64,000 nucleotides of DNA from the NCBI RefSeq assembly GCF_017498545.1, contig NZ_CP071793.1, forward strand, positions 8,488,256 to 8,552,255, written 5' to 3'. This DNA comes from Sulfidibacter corallicola. Lineage in GTDB: Bacteria; Acidobacteriota; Holophagae; Acanthopleuribacterales; Acanthopleuribacteraceae. The position numbers and the translations under genes were made by a program. Under the pieces are notes generated by a model. It saw nothing but the letters and a program-made list of their open reading frames with translations. It did no database searches and was not told the origin of the DNA. Below, in pieces: positions 53,501-62,174 of this stretch; positions within the stretch are counted from its first letter, which is position 1, and the number at the start of each line of letters is the position of its first letter.

Positions 53501-53738
53501 GGACCTGGTATCCTCGCACACGGAGCTTCCCGAACGGCACCGCATCGTGAGTCGAATCGAAGCGGTGAGGCTCCTGCGCCGTTACCTGACCCAACCTTCT
53601 ACGCGCCATTGGCTCGCATTGAAGGCTTTCTGGCGTGGGGAGGATCGACAAGCTCCCCAATTCCGCGAAGTTCGGACCCTTTTCCAAAGGTACCTCGTTG
53701 CCGAACGCCTCAAGGATTTGGATGAATCCGCCTCCTGA
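50502..53738 (+). CDS. Ser/Thr protein kinase with C-terminal TPR array, 1078 residues
   Basis: Same architecture as the protein at 40423: a short N-terminal helical region, a kinase domain (about 68-375) with GEGGMGLIYEA, VAIKIL (K101), HRDLKPANI (D194), DFG (212-214) and TPLYASPEQ, a single transmembrane helix near 385-405 (LSVTAALFTTMMAVLFSAAL), then a long TPR region (ALAIRRERLGEDHPKTTTIK, KHPTLAGLLVSLGNLHFKAD). The start is a GTG with AAAGG somewhat far upstream. The ECF sigma gene follows 105 bp later on the same strand, so kinase and sigma factor probably belong to one signalling unit. Confidence 0.92.
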   Translation: MSGTLKRERKAFDLLMEILALEQDRRVAVLSEKCGDDRELFELVRARLAVEEELDFSMLLGDQPPERLGNYRILGVLGEGGMGLIYEAVREDETALPVAIKILRRHLESSVHARRFVMERRILGQLKHPHICQIYDSNLTPAGQPYFVMERIRGEHLDVHCVRFGLDLNQRLDLFLKICDAVAFAHKKLVIHRDLKPANILVDQHGMPKLLDFGIASLIDPETGYQQAVTEAAGRVLTPLYASPEQLRSQPLSTASDIFTLGILLCEMITGCRPFHRSEGSPLELLERMNGGPAPLASSLLRSTLPAQVPPWGWFERDRSDAYDPGPVTWVTKLRGDLDCIVGKALAFDPEDRYQSVADLAGDIVRYQNDVPILARPSSWRYRTRCFVRRNRLSVTAALFTTMMAVLFSAALYRQWRMIDEERRINAQTSQFIQDIFVGADPFAMESTDLSVEFLLENASNNLEEAFGDRPEMQARLASVLGLINRQMGFLETAEPLLARAYRLERERHGVRHPVPIKAGMELGLLYLEQGRVEEAIPLLTAAESFFEEAPTNAAGRDYAKALINRGRADLELGRWKAVEARIRKARSILDTIEPVDVEDISEVNNLWGILLFQTNRLAEAEEVFRQNVLLWKRHRGAEHLMTISAQSNLANVYSKLGAYDKALDVTAQSIRIARTRLGSKHPTLAGLLVSLGNLHFKADHHEASRVAFEEALAIRRERLGEDHPKTTTIKNNLAAVLQHDGDLFGSREYYREVLQDWTASRGEQHPDTELALRNLAFSELMIGNPETSARLAARAVAAGAAFGETDPVPGAKAYLWLGRALLESHEYDEAARALDRSRSLFRSSTNHGTSRDRPLLELARLRYAMGNLTESADRARLVLHLNRNRTRGLRMSRANGLLASIALSRGDTLEAACYLGIDTTAITSSALPSFEDYYHDLSVARYLAAVVSVDAARARLVDNLERTARRYGEETLPWFEVASVLALYENLRVPSDLPLDHLADLVSSHTELPERHRIVSRIEAVRLLRRYLTQPSTRHWLALKAFWRGEDRQAPQFREVRTLFQRYLVAERLKDLDESAS

Positions 53739-53843
53739 ACTCGTTTCCTGCATGGGACACAGGCCCCTCGAACCCTTCCCGTCCTCGGAGCCTCAGTCGA
53801 TCTTTCGATCGCCCTCGATTCCATTCCTTTAGGAGATGGCACC

Positions 53844-54485
53844 ATGAACGATTCGAATCCAGAACGGAAACCCATGGGTGATGAAGGCGACGTGACCTGT
53901 CTGTTGCGTCAATGGCAGGAGGAGGGTCGCGCCGTGTTCGATCGGTTGTGGCCGGCGGTCGCCGACGACCTGAAGCACATTTCCCTCAAATTGTTGTCCG
54001 AGTTCGTCGCGGGTGCGGGACCCGCGGCGACCATGTCGGCTACCGATCTGCTTCACGAGGCGTTCCCCAAGCTTTACCACTATCGCATCGGCCGGGAATT
54101 TCAAAACAGGGCCCAGTTTTTTGCGCTGGCCAAGTCGATCATGTTGCACATTCTCCTGAACTACCGGCGCAAGAAGTTTCGCGCGCAAGGCCATTTGGCG
54201 GCCGATGTGGAACTCGCCGATATCGCGGACGGAGAAGCCCTCAGCCTCGATTCGATCATGACCCTTCTGGAGGGATTGCGCAAACTGGCGACGATTGCGC
54301 CACGTCAGTCGCGCATCATTCACATGCGCTTTTACCAGGACATGTCGTTCAAGGGCATCATGGCCGAAATGGGTATGAGCCGATCTTCGGTGTACCTGGA
54401 TCTCAAAGGGGGACTGCTCTTCCTGAAGCACTATCTCCAACAAAACGAGCACGCCGGCAACGCATCTCGCTCCCTGGAAGCCTAA
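53844..54485 (+). CDS. ECF-type RNA polymerase sigma factor
   Basis: A 213-residue sigma-70-family protein of the ECF group: region 2 (about 40-110; SATDLLHEAFPKLYHYRI, FFALAKSIMLHILLNYRRKK) and region 4 (about 145-200; IIHMRFYQDMSFKGIMAEMG, MSRSSVYLDLKGGLLFLK). It resembles the group commonly paired with Ser/Thr kinases in Acidobacteria and Planctomycetes. TAGGAG lies eight bases before the ATG. No anti-sigma factor is adjacent; control by the upstream kinase is plausible. Confidence 0.88.
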   Translation: MNDSNPERKPMGDEGDVTCLLRQWQEEGRAVFDRLWPAVADDLKHISLKLLSEFVAGAGPAATMSATDLLHEAFPKLYHYRIGREFQNRAQFFALAKSIMLHILLNYRRKKFRAQGHLAADVELADIADGEALSLDSIMTLLEGLRKLATIAPRQSRIIHMRFYQDMSFKGIMAEMGMSRSSVYLDLKGGLLFLKHYLQQNEHAGNASRSLEA

Positions 54486-54601
54486 TTGCAAACCTGCGAG
54501 ACGATCGAATGGGTGATATTTCCGAAAAAACTGATCGTTGTTGATTTCCGTGTTCGCGTCGTCCGTGTAAACTGTGGCCAAAATGTTCAAGGAGAAGTTC
54601 C

Positions 54602-55348
54602 ATGGGCGTGATCGACCTTGCGACCGGGGAAACCCTGGCATTCATCGAAGCATCGGTGCCGAACGGATCGCGGCGGATTCTGGAAATCGGATGTGGCGCG
54701 GGCGAACTCGCTGCGGCGCTCGTCAATCGGGGTTACGATGTGGTAGCGCTCGACAGCCATCGAGACGCGGTGAAGGCGGCCCGGGCCAAAGGGGTTCGGG
54801 CGATCCAGGCATGTTGGCCTGATTGGGATGACGATCCCTTCGATGTCGTGTTATTTACCCGCTCACTGCACCATATCCACGATCTCCGACGATCCGTCGC
54901 CCGCGCTGCCGCGCTGTTGCGTGAGGACGGCGTGCTCATCGTGGAGGATTTCGCCTTTGCCGATGCGACGCCTTGGGCGGCAGCATGGTTCCAGCGCGAA
55001 TTGCGCATGCTGGACGAGGCGGCACGGCTCGATCGGAAACGCGATACCTTCGGTGCGTCGTTGTTGGCGTCCGAGGACCCCATGGCCGCCTGGCACCAGG
55101 ATCACGGGCACGACCTGCACACCGCATCGGCCATGGCCGCCGCCTTGGCCCAAACCTTCGAATCGGTCCGCGAGGCCAAGGCACCCTACCTCTACCGCTA
55201 CCTCCTGCAAATGGTGGCCGACGACGCCCTAGGTTCGCGGCTCGTGTCCCTCTTCCTGGCCCAGGAGAAGGCGCTCGCCGAGCGCTTGGAGGACTTCGCG
55301 ATCGGTCGGCGCTGGCTGGCCCGGAAACCTAAGAAGCAATCCACCTGA
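54602..55348 (+). CDS. Class I SAM-dependent methyltransferase
   Basis: A 248-residue methyltransferase: ILEIGCGAGELAAAL (motif I, about 26-40), VVALDSHRDAVKAAR, PFDVVLFTRSLHHIHD and GVLIVEDFAFAD, the order of Methyltransf_11/25 enzymes acting on small molecules or lipids. AAGGAG lies before the ATG. The C-terminal helical part is longer than in the minimal fold. Substrate unknown; it stands alone. Confidence 0.85.
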   Translation: MGVIDLATGETLAFIEASVPNGSRRILEIGCGAGELAAALVNRGYDVVALDSHRDAVKAARAKGVRAIQACWPDWDDDPFDVVLFTRSLHHIHDLRRSVARAAALLREDGVLIVEDFAFADATPWAAAWFQRELRMLDEAARLDRKRDTFGASLLASEDPMAAWHQDHGHDLHTASAMAAALAQTFESVREAKAPYLYRYLLQMVADDALGSRLVSLFLAQEKALAERLEDFAIGRRWLARKPKKQST

Positions 55349-55421
55349 ACGACGGCGCGGAGCCGGCTGGAAGGCACGGCCATCACGCACATTTCTTGGC
55401 GGGCGCATTTCGCCGAATCCT

Positions 55422-56042
55422 TCAATCGGAGAAGGCCAGCATCGCACCGATCGCGATCAGCGTCGCGCCGGCGATGCGGTTCAGCCACAGCGCCGATCTA
55501 CCCTTTCGGAATCGACTGGCCGATGATGCCGCCAGGATGGCGAACAGGGTCGTAATCATCATGAAGAGCAACAGGAACCATGTGCCGAGCAGCACCAGTT
55601 GTGTGCGAATCGGGTAGTTCGGGTTCAGAAACGGCGGAAAGAAGGCCGCATAGAAGACCAGAGCCTTGGGATTGCACAGCGTCACGGCCAAGCCCTGGAC
55701 GAACCGAGTCCCGTGCTTCGGCGGCTTGGCCGCGGTGGGCGAGACCGACGTTTCCGAACGGGATTGCAGCCAGATCTGGATGCCCAGAAAAGTGAGATAG
55801 ATGGCGCCCACCCATTTGAGCACACCGAGGATCGGGTGCGCCTGCCCGAACAGCGAATCCAAGCCGGCCGCGCAGAGGCCGATATAGGTGGCGTGGGCGA
55901 GGGCTTCGCCGGCGATGGTGGGCCATGCGGCGCGGAGCCCGTCGGCCATGGCGTGGGAGACCACCAACCAGATGCTGGGGCCGGGTACGGCGATCAAAAT
56001 CGCACTGGCCACTGTAAATCCCAGAATCGTCTGAAGTTCCAT
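55422..56042 (-). CDS. LysE/RhtB-family amino-acid exporter
   Basis: A 206-residue inner-membrane protein with six hydrophobic segments starting at the ATG at 56042 after GGAGCAG. It carries the family signature near the N-terminus, AVPGPSIWLVVSHAMADGLR, and the central CNPKALVFYAAFFPPF. RhtB-type proteins export amino acids or homoserine lactones. The AraC gene upstream on the same strand ends 52 bp before this start, so it is likely to be its regulator. Confidence 0.9.
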   Translation of the reverse strand: MELQTILGFTVASAILIAVPGPSIWLVVSHAMADGLRAAWPTIAGEALAHATYIGLCAAGLDSLFGQAHPILGVLKWVGAIYLTFLGIQIWLQSRSETSVSPTAAKPPKHGTRFVQGLAVTLCNPKALVFYAAFFPPFLNPNYPIRTQLVLLGTWFLLLFMMITTLFAILAASSASRFRKGRSALWLNRIAGATLIAIGAMLAFSD

Positions 56043-56094
56043 GTCTGCTCCTAGCGGTCCCGACGGGAGAGGGGACCGGCGGTTTGCAGTCATG

Positions 56095-57024
56095 TTAGGC
56101 GGTTGGGGGCGGTGGTTCTTGTACGCTATTGACCTTGCGATAGGCGCCGGGGCTGACGCCGAAGGTTTGTTTGAAGTGCCGGTGGAAATGGCTCTGATCG
56201 AAGAAGCCCAGGTCGTGCGCCACCTGGGCGATCGGTTGCCCGTTCGCCAAACGTCGCTTCCCCTCGAGAAGCCGCAGATGTCGTTGGTAGCCGTGTGGCG
56301 GTAGACCGTAGGCCTTCTTGAATGCTCGCACCAGGTAGTGCGGATGCAGGTCGACCGACTGGGCCAGCTGCCGGAGGGTCAGGTCCTCGTCGCGGTGGGC
56401 TTCCAAAAGTTCCCTCGCGTTTGCCACGGCGCGCGGTTCTCGTGCCGTGGCGGGGTGTGCTTCCGGGAGTGGCGCCGAGAGCGACGGAGCCAGGGTGGCC
56501 AAGGCCTCCAGGAACAAGGTGTCACAGGTCAATTGCGAGGCTTCGCGATCCATGGCGGTGAATACCGCGTGGAACGACTGCCAAGTCCTACGACCTTCGG
56601 CCACCGGTGCGGTGAATTCCGCAAGTCCATCACGGAACCCCAGCATTTGAAGGTACTTCCGCCAGGTCCTCACTTCTATGTAGATGTCGCGGTAGAACCA
56701 GCCGCGATCTTCCGATTGGCCCGTGTGGACCTCGTTTGGATTGATCAGGTTCAGCCCGCCCGGGCGTGCCTCGTGCTCGGTACCGCGGCACCAAAAGCGG
56801 CCCTGACCGCCGTCGTTGAGCCCGATGGTAAAACACTCGTGCATGTGCTTGGCGTACCGGTAGCGATGCAACCGAGCCCGAAAAAGCTCGATACCCTTCC
56901 GCCCCTTGGGTTTCCAAAGTGTCGCCAAGCTCTTCAAAAGTCCAATCCTCGTTGTTCTGTTTCCCTTGTACCACGAGATGGGCCGCGATGGAACCTGTGG
57001 CGTTTGGTCTCGGACTGCGGACAC
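56095..57024 (-). CDS. AraC-family regulator with cupin-type sensor, upstream of LysE exporter
   Basis: A protein of up to 309 residues with an N-terminal AraC-binding cupin (about 45-150; YRYAKHMHECFTIGLNDGG, NLINPNEVHTGQSEDRGWFY) and a C-terminal double HTH (about 200-300; LRQLAQSVDLHPHYLVRAFK, FFDQSHFHRHFKQTFGVSP). This layout is the usual partner of LysE-type exporters, whose expression it controls in response to an amino acid. The GTG at 57024 is the longest start; a shorter one is possible. A MITE begins 26 bp upstream and probably forms part of its promoter. Confidence 0.87.
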   Translation of the reverse strand: MSAVRDQTPQVPSRPISWYKGNRTTRIGLLKSLATLWKPKGRKGIELFRARLHRYRYAKHMHECFTIGLNDGGQGRFWCRGTEHEARPGGLNLINPNEVHTGQSEDRGWFYRDIYIEVRTWRKYLQMLGFRDGLAEFTAPVAEGRRTWQSFHAVFTAMDREASQLTCDTLFLEALATLAPSLSAPLPEAHPATAREPRAVANARELLEAHRDEDLTLRQLAQSVDLHPHYLVRAFKKAYGLPPHGYQRHLRLLEGKRRLANGQPIAQVAHDLGFFDQSHFHRHFKQTFGVSPGAYRKVNSVQEPPPPTA

Positions 57025-57049
57025 AAGGGCCCGAGATTCAGTTGACGGG

Positions 57050-57258
57050 TGCCCATCCAGAAACAGCGGTTTTAATGAAAAGTCACCTCTGGATCGGCAG
57101 GGTTGCCAACGCCAACTGCTATCAGCAGTCAGGTATCAGGTGTCAGCTAATCACCTGTGAACAATGATCTTGCTGATACCTGGCGCCTGATACCTGATCG
57201 CGTGCCCATCCAGCCGGACCGCTTGGGTTGTAGAAATGATTTCGCTTCTGGATGGGCA
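57050..57258 (-). mobile_element. 209-bp MITE, second copy, reverse orientation
   Basis: The ends are TGCCCATCCAGAAAC (57050) and CTTCTGGATGGGCA (to 57258). Read on the minus strand, it aligns along its length with the element at 9956-10163, including CTGGATGGGCACGCGATCAG and the hairpin CTGACACCTGATACCTG, with the outer parts diverged. No 8-bp target duplication is visible (TTGACGGG versus CTATCTGT), so this copy is older or has been rearranged. Confidence 0.85.
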
Positions 57259-57502
57259 CTATCTGTAACTGATCATCATGCCGAGACATGAAAACAGAAG
57301 GCCGATACTTCATCCATCCAGGTGAACCCACTCGGTGGTCCCGGTCGCCTCGATTCCGGTCGGGCAAATGGGATCGATTTCTGGAATCAATCTAGATTCC
57401 CCGGTAATCTGTTGGTAACAAAGCCTTCTTAAGCTCCATGGCAGGGATCGACGACGGCTCCCGCCGCGCGGCACCGCTCATCTTCACCGAACGAGGTCGT
57501 CC

Positions 57503-59968
57503 ATGACCCGCAAAACCAACCTGTTCGAATCCTGGGCGAACCACTTGCTGCGCCATCGCCGCAAGTACGCGGCGCTGATCCTGATGCTGAACGTCTTCTT
57601 CGTAGTCGAGGCGGCGCGTCATCTGGTAGTGGACGCGAGCTTCGACAACATCATGAACAAAAACGCGCCGCCGGCCCTGGCGCTCGAACGTTTTCGGGAG
57701 GAGTTTGGTCGCGACGACATGTCGGTGGTCTTGGTCGAAGGCGATGTGTTTTCCGAGTCCTATTTGGAACGTCTGGCGGCGCTACACGGGGAACTGGCGG
57801 ACCTCAATCCCGACCTCGCATCGCTTCGAGCGGAAGAGCCCACCACGGTTCAAGGGGGCTTCGAGGAGTTCGGAGAAGAAGGCTGGGGCGCGGAGTCGGG
57901 CGGCTCGATCGTCGACGACATTCGGTCGCTGATCAACGTGGAAAAAACCAGGCTGCAGGACGACACCCTGGAGATATACAAACCGCTGGATCCACTCCCG
58001 GATGGTGCGCGTTTGAAGCGCGCCAAAGCGGCGCTGTTACAGGATCCCAATGTGGTGGGCTATCTGGTGTCGCCCAACGCCGACATGTCGGTCCTGCTCA
58101 TTCGCACCCGGCCCATCACGGAACAGGAATCCCACCAGGTCCAAGAGGAAATCGAAGCGATCCTGGCGCGCTACGAGGCTCTGGATTTTCGACTGCACAC
58201 CGCTGGGTTGCCGGCCATCAACCTGGCGATGAGCCGGTTGGTGACCAAGGACACGCTGACCCTCGGCGGGCTCTCCTTCGTCCTGATCATCTTTACCATG
58301 GTGTTTCTGCACCGTCGCTTCTGGGGTGTCTGCGCCCCGCTCTTGCTGATGATCCAAACCATCATGTGGACCTACGGCCTCATGGCCCTTCTGGGAATCA
58401 AGGTTTCGTTCGTCGGCAACATTCTCCCGGGCTTTCTGACCTGTGTGGCCATCTGCGATTCCGTGCACTTCTACGCCATTTTCAAGGTCAAACGCCAGAA
58501 GTTGGCGCTTCACGAGGCCATCGTGGCGACCCTCGGTCTGACCGGGAAACCGATCGTGTTCACGTCGCTGACGACGATGGCCGGCCTGCTGAGTTTTACG
58601 GCGGCCAGCACCGAAATCGTGGGTGAATTGGGTGTGAGCGCAGCATTGGGCGTGTGCTCGGCCATGGTGCTTTCGCTTTCCTTCATCCCGCTCTTCTTTC
58701 TCTGGGACCGAAAGCCCTACCCGGTTCCCAAGGACGGCACCCAGTTGGGTCGCATGGGCCGCATGCTGGGTTGGATGTCGGGACTTTCCGACCGCCGTCC
58801 CATGTGGATCGGCACCCGTCTGCACTGGGGCTTCACGCTCATGGTGGCGCTGTTCGTGGTGTTCGGCTACGGCCTCTCCAAACTGCAGGTCTGGCACAAT
58901 CCGATGGCCTGGATTCCCGCCGATCAGCCAATCCGCCAGGGGTTCGACAAGATCGAGACGAACCTGTCCGGTACCGGCGAAATCGAGCTGTTGGTGGAGG
59001 CCGGGGCCCAGGCGGACCTGCGCGACCTCGAACTGTTGCGTCGCCTCGACACGTTGGAAGCCCATCTCAAGAAATGGCCCCATCCCGAAAACGGTGCGCC
59101 CCTCGTGCGCAGCGCGGTCAGCCCCCTGAACATCTTGCGCGAGACCCACGCCACCTTCCACGGTGGTGGTCCCGAATCCTTCGCGCTGGCCGATACCCAG
59201 GCCGAACTCGACGACATGTTGCTGCTTTTCGAGAACGCTTCTCCCGAGAACCTGCGCTCGTTGGTGACCGATGATTTTCAGGTGGGCCACATGAGTTTGC
59301 GCCTGTCCTGGATGGAAGCAACCAGTTACATGCCGTTTCGGGCCTACCTGGAAGACGGTATCGAACAGATCGTGGGCGATCTCGCCGAGGTACGGCCAAC
59401 CGGGAACATCTACAACCTGGTCCTGACCGTCAGCCAGTTGATCTTCGACCTGATCAAGAGCTTCAGTTTCTCGCTGCTATTCGTCGGCATGATGTTGCTT
59501 TTGTTCCTCAAGGATCTCCGGCTGGGCCTGATCGCCCTGGTTCCCAACCTGACCCCCGTGTTGTTGACCTTCGGGACCATGGGCTTCCTGGGGATTCCGC
59601 TGGATTTGAGCAACATTCTCATCGCCAGCATCACGATCGGATTGGCGGTGGACGATACCATCCACTTCATGCACCATTTCCGCATTCACTTTCGCGAGTT
59701 CGGCGATGTGGAGCGGGCGATCAGGTACACCCTGGAGCACTCGGGACCGGCGCTGGTATCGACCACGTTCATCATTGCCCTGGGCCACGTGGCGTACTTC
59801 GCGGGAACGATCGTGAACGTCAAGATCTACGGTGGGCTGATCATGGTGACCGTCATCTTCGCCCTGCTCTCCGATGTCCTGCTGGGTCCGATTCTGCTGC
59901 GTACCTTCTGTCGGAACCGACAGCCGGCCGATGCCCCTGTCACCCCCGTCGAAACCGAAGCGGCCTGA
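57503..59968 (+). CDS. RND/MMPL-family transporter
   Basis: An 821-residue inner-membrane protein with two repeats of a periplasmic loop plus six-helix bundle. The first helix (YAALILMLNVFFVVEA) is followed by a porter loop to about 235, helices 240-400 (including GNILPGFLTCVAICDSVHFY), a second loop, and helices from about 650 (SFSLLFVGMMLLLFLKDLRL; ASITIGLAVDDTIHFMHHF). The D/H pairs in VDDTIHFMHHF fit proton-driven RND exporters of the MMPL/HAE3 type. It is the first gene of a three-gene operon with a LolA-like protein and an outer-membrane barrel, so it may move lipids or hydrophobic compounds. Confidence 0.92.
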   Translation: MTRKTNLFESWANHLLRHRRKYAALILMLNVFFVVEAARHLVVDASFDNIMNKNAPPALALERFREEFGRDDMSVVLVEGDVFSESYLERLAALHGELADLNPDLASLRAEEPTTVQGGFEEFGEEGWGAESGGSIVDDIRSLINVEKTRLQDDTLEIYKPLDPLPDGARLKRAKAALLQDPNVVGYLVSPNADMSVLLIRTRPITEQESHQVQEEIEAILARYEALDFRLHTAGLPAINLAMSRLVTKDTLTLGGLSFVLIIFTMVFLHRRFWGVCAPLLLMIQTIMWTYGLMALLGIKVSFVGNILPGFLTCVAICDSVHFYAIFKVKRQKLALHEAIVATLGLTGKPIVFTSLTTMAGLLSFTAASTEIVGELGVSAALGVCSAMVLSLSFIPLFFLWDRKPYPVPKDGTQLGRMGRMLGWMSGLSDRRPMWIGTRLHWGFTLMVALFVVFGYGLSKLQVWHNPMAWIPADQPIRQGFDKIETNLSGTGEIELLVEAGAQADLRDLELLRRLDTLEAHLKKWPHPENGAPLVRSAVSPLNILRETHATFHGGGPESFALADTQAELDDMLLLFENASPENLRSLVTDDFQVGHMSLRLSWMEATSYMPFRAYLEDGIEQIVGDLAEVRPTGNIYNLVLTVSQLIFDLIKSFSFSLLFVGMMLLLFLKDLRLGLIALVPNLTPVLLTFGTMGFLGIPLDLSNILIASITIGLAVDDTIHFMHHFRIHFREFGDVERAIRYTLEHSGPALVSTTFIIALGHVAYFAGTIVNVKIYGGLIMVTVIFALLSDVLLGPILLRTFCRNRQPADAPVTPVETEAA

Positions 59969-59979
59969 AGGAGTTCTCC

Positions 59980-60780
59980 ATGCTTTCACTGGTTCTGTTC
60001 AGCCTGTTGGTGACCGAAACGCCGGTCGTGCCGGCGCCGGATACCCGCGATCCCCGACTGGTCATGGAAGCCTTCGCCAAGAGAGACCTGGGCGACCGGG
60101 CCCTGGGCACGATGAACATGATCATTACCGGCAAGAACGGCCGCAAACGCGAGCGCTCGCTGCGGTTTCGTCAGCTCGAGGCCAGCGATCACCGCAAGCA
60201 GATCATGCATATCGTCAGTCCGACTTCCATGCGCAACACCGGCTTCCTGTCGCTGGATTACGAAGACGGTAAAAAGGACGACGCGCAGTGGCTATACCTG
60301 GCCGGCATGCACAAAACCACGCGCATCGCCACGGCCGAACAGTCGGGTTCCTTCCTGGGATCGGACCTGAGCTACAGCGACCTGACCCGCATGGACACCA
60401 ACCTGTACGAGTTCGAGTTGTTGTCGGACGAGGTGGTGGTGGACGGGGAGCCCTGTTGGCTGATCTTGGCGCGAGCCACCGACGCGCGGGAAGCGAAGAA
60501 GACGGGTTATTTGAAATCGCAGTTGTGGATCTCGAAAAAATCGCTGGTGGCGATGCAGATCAAAGCCTGGATCACCAAGGGCAAGAAGTTGAAGTACTCC
60601 AAGGCGCACCAGGTGGAATTGATCGACGGGGTGTGGGTGACGCGCCGGCTGGTGGTCCGCACCGTGCGCGGAAAGGAAGTGTTGTCCACGACCGAGTTCC
60701 GCATGGACGAGGTAGCCTTCGATCAAGAAGAGGTCCAGGAGGTCGATTTCACCAAGCAGGTGCTGGAACGCGGGATATGA
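59980..60780 (+). CDS. Outer-membrane lipoprotein-sorting-like (LolA-fold) protein
   Basis: A 266-residue exported protein, 11 bp after the transporter. The N-terminal hydrophobic segment (MLSLVLFSLLVTETPVVPA) is a signal peptide; the rest has the pattern of the LolA-like PF17131 family: MNMIITGKNGRKRERSLRFR, PTSMRNTGFLSLDYEDG, WLYLAGMHKTTRIATAEQSG and GSDLSYSDL. Such proteins bind hydrophobic ligands in the periplasm and are regularly encoded next to MMPL transporters. The last codons overlap the next gene by ATGA. Confidence 0.88.
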   Translation: MLSLVLFSLLVTETPVVPAPDTRDPRLVMEAFAKRDLGDRALGTMNMIITGKNGRKRERSLRFRQLEASDHRKQIMHIVSPTSMRNTGFLSLDYEDGKKDDAQWLYLAGMHKTTRIATAEQSGSFLGSDLSYSDLTRMDTNLYEFELLSDEVVVDGEPCWLILARATDAREAKKTGYLKSQLWISKKSLVAMQIKAWITKGKKLKYSKAHQVELIDGVWVTRRLVVRTVRGKEVLSTTEFRMDEVAFDQEEVQEVDFTKQVLERGI

Positions 60781-62174
60781 AACGATGCTGCATCCTGGTG
60801 CCGGCGATGGCCGCGCTGCTTTGCCTGGTGCCGGCGCTCTGGGCGCAGGAAGACGACTGGGGTGACGACGACATCGGATTTGCCGAGGGGGTACCGGACC
60901 GGAAAGAAACGCGGGCGGCGCAGGATTGGACGGGTTTCTGGCACACGGAGCTGGGCCTGTGGTCGCGGCGTTGGGGCGACAATCCGCTGGCCAAGTTCCG
61001 CAACACGCTTAATCTGACCTATCGCCATCGTTTTCAACGGTTTCGGGTCAAGGCGGACCTACATGGCGAATACGATGCGGCCTACCGACATGACCGCGAC
61101 GACTACGATCGAGAAACCCTCGACATCTACGAGTCCCAACTCCGTTTCGGCGAACTTTTCGTGGCCTACGAGACATCCGATTGGGAAGTGGTGTTGGGGC
61201 GCGAGGTGGTGACCTGGGGTGAAGGCGACCTGCTCAGTCCATTGGATGCGCCCTTCCCCAAGGATCAGCGTGAGCCGGGCCTGGCGTTGCCGGAGGATCT
61301 GCGTCTCCCGCAAGTGGGGCTGCGCGTCGGCTGGACCGGCACCAAAACCCGAATGGAAGCCCACGTGTTTCCCGTGGCGCAGTACGGCTACCGGCCCGGC
61401 ATCACCAGTGATTTCAGTCCCTTCACCGGCGTGTTGCCCATGTTGGGGGATGTGGGCCCCGAGCTTTCCTTCCGTCACGAACCGACCACATCCGAGTGGG
61501 GCGAACCCCAGGTAGCCGGTCGGTTCGCCTTCGAGGGACCCCACCATGATTTCAGCCTCTATCTCGGACGGCTGGTGCGCCAGGAGGGGACTCTGGCCGG
61601 GGTGGTTCAAGATCCGGTGGCTCGATCCGTCGCCTTTGTGTTGGATCACGAACGCCATTGGCTTTTGGGTGCCGCGGGCAGCACAGCCAAGGGATCTTGG
61701 CTGTGGAAGTGGGAGCTTGCCCACGAATGGGACCGGCCCTATCAGAGCGACACCTACGTCGGGTTGCTGCCCGGGACGGAAACGGCGGCGGTGAGTTCCG
61801 CGCTGGTGAGCCTCACCCATTCCGGTTTTCGCGACACACACATTCAGGTCGAACTGCAAAAGTCGGTGTTCTCCGATGAAACGGGCGCCGATCCGCTCTT
61901 CCCCGAGGATCGGATGCAGACGGCGCTGCGTCTCAGACGCACGGCCCTGCGGGACGACCTGTCGATGGACTTGATCGGCTTGGCCGTTGGGGATCGCGCC
62001 CAATACGGCTGGCTGGCGCGCCTGGCCCTGGAGTACCGCATCAGTCAGGACTGGCAGATTTCGGCGGGGTACGCCGCCTACGGCGAGCCGGAGGGTTCGC
62101 GATTGGGATTGTTCCTGGGATTCGATCGCCACGACCGCATCACGCTCGGACTGCGACGCGATTTCGGGTTTTAG
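60777..62174 (+). CDS. Outer-membrane beta-barrel protein (DUF1302-like)
   Basis: A 465-residue protein with a signal peptide (LVPAMAALLCLVPALWA), an acidic N-terminus and alternating amphipathic strands ending in the aromatic ITLGLRRDFGF, as expected for a barrel. LGREVVTWGEGDLLSPLDA corresponds to the conserved region of DUF1302-type barrels. It overlaps the LolA-like gene by four bases (ATGA), so translation is coupled. Inner-membrane transporter, periplasmic carrier and outer-membrane barrel would form a trans-envelope path. Confidence 0.83.
   Translation: MKRCCILVPAMAALLCLVPALWAQEDDWGDDDIGFAEGVPDRKETRAAQDWTGFWHTELGLWSRRWGDNPLAKFRNTLNLTYRHRFQRFRVKADLHGEYDAAYRHDRDDYDRETLDIYESQLRFGELFVAYETSDWEVVLGREVVTWGEGDLLSPLDAPFPKDQREPGLALPEDLRLPQVGLRVGWTGTKTRMEAHVFPVAQYGYRPGITSDFSPFTGVLPMLGDVGPELSFRHEPTTSEWGEPQVAGRFAFEGPHHDFSLYLGRLVRQEGTLAGVVQDPVARSVAFVLDHERHWLLGAAGSTAKGSWLWKWELAHEWDRPYQSDTYVGLLPGTETAAVSSALVSLTHSGFRDTHIQVELQKSVFSDETGADPLFPEDRMQTALRLRRTALRDDLSMDLIGLAVGDRAQYGWLARLALEYRISQDWQISAGYAAYGEPEGSRLGLFLGFDRHDRITLGLRRDFGF

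Noticed and set aside
60288..60776. Upstream extension of the outer-membrane barrel ORF
   Set aside because: It overlaps the LolA-like gene in another frame; the signal peptide begins at 60777 with an ATGA overlap.
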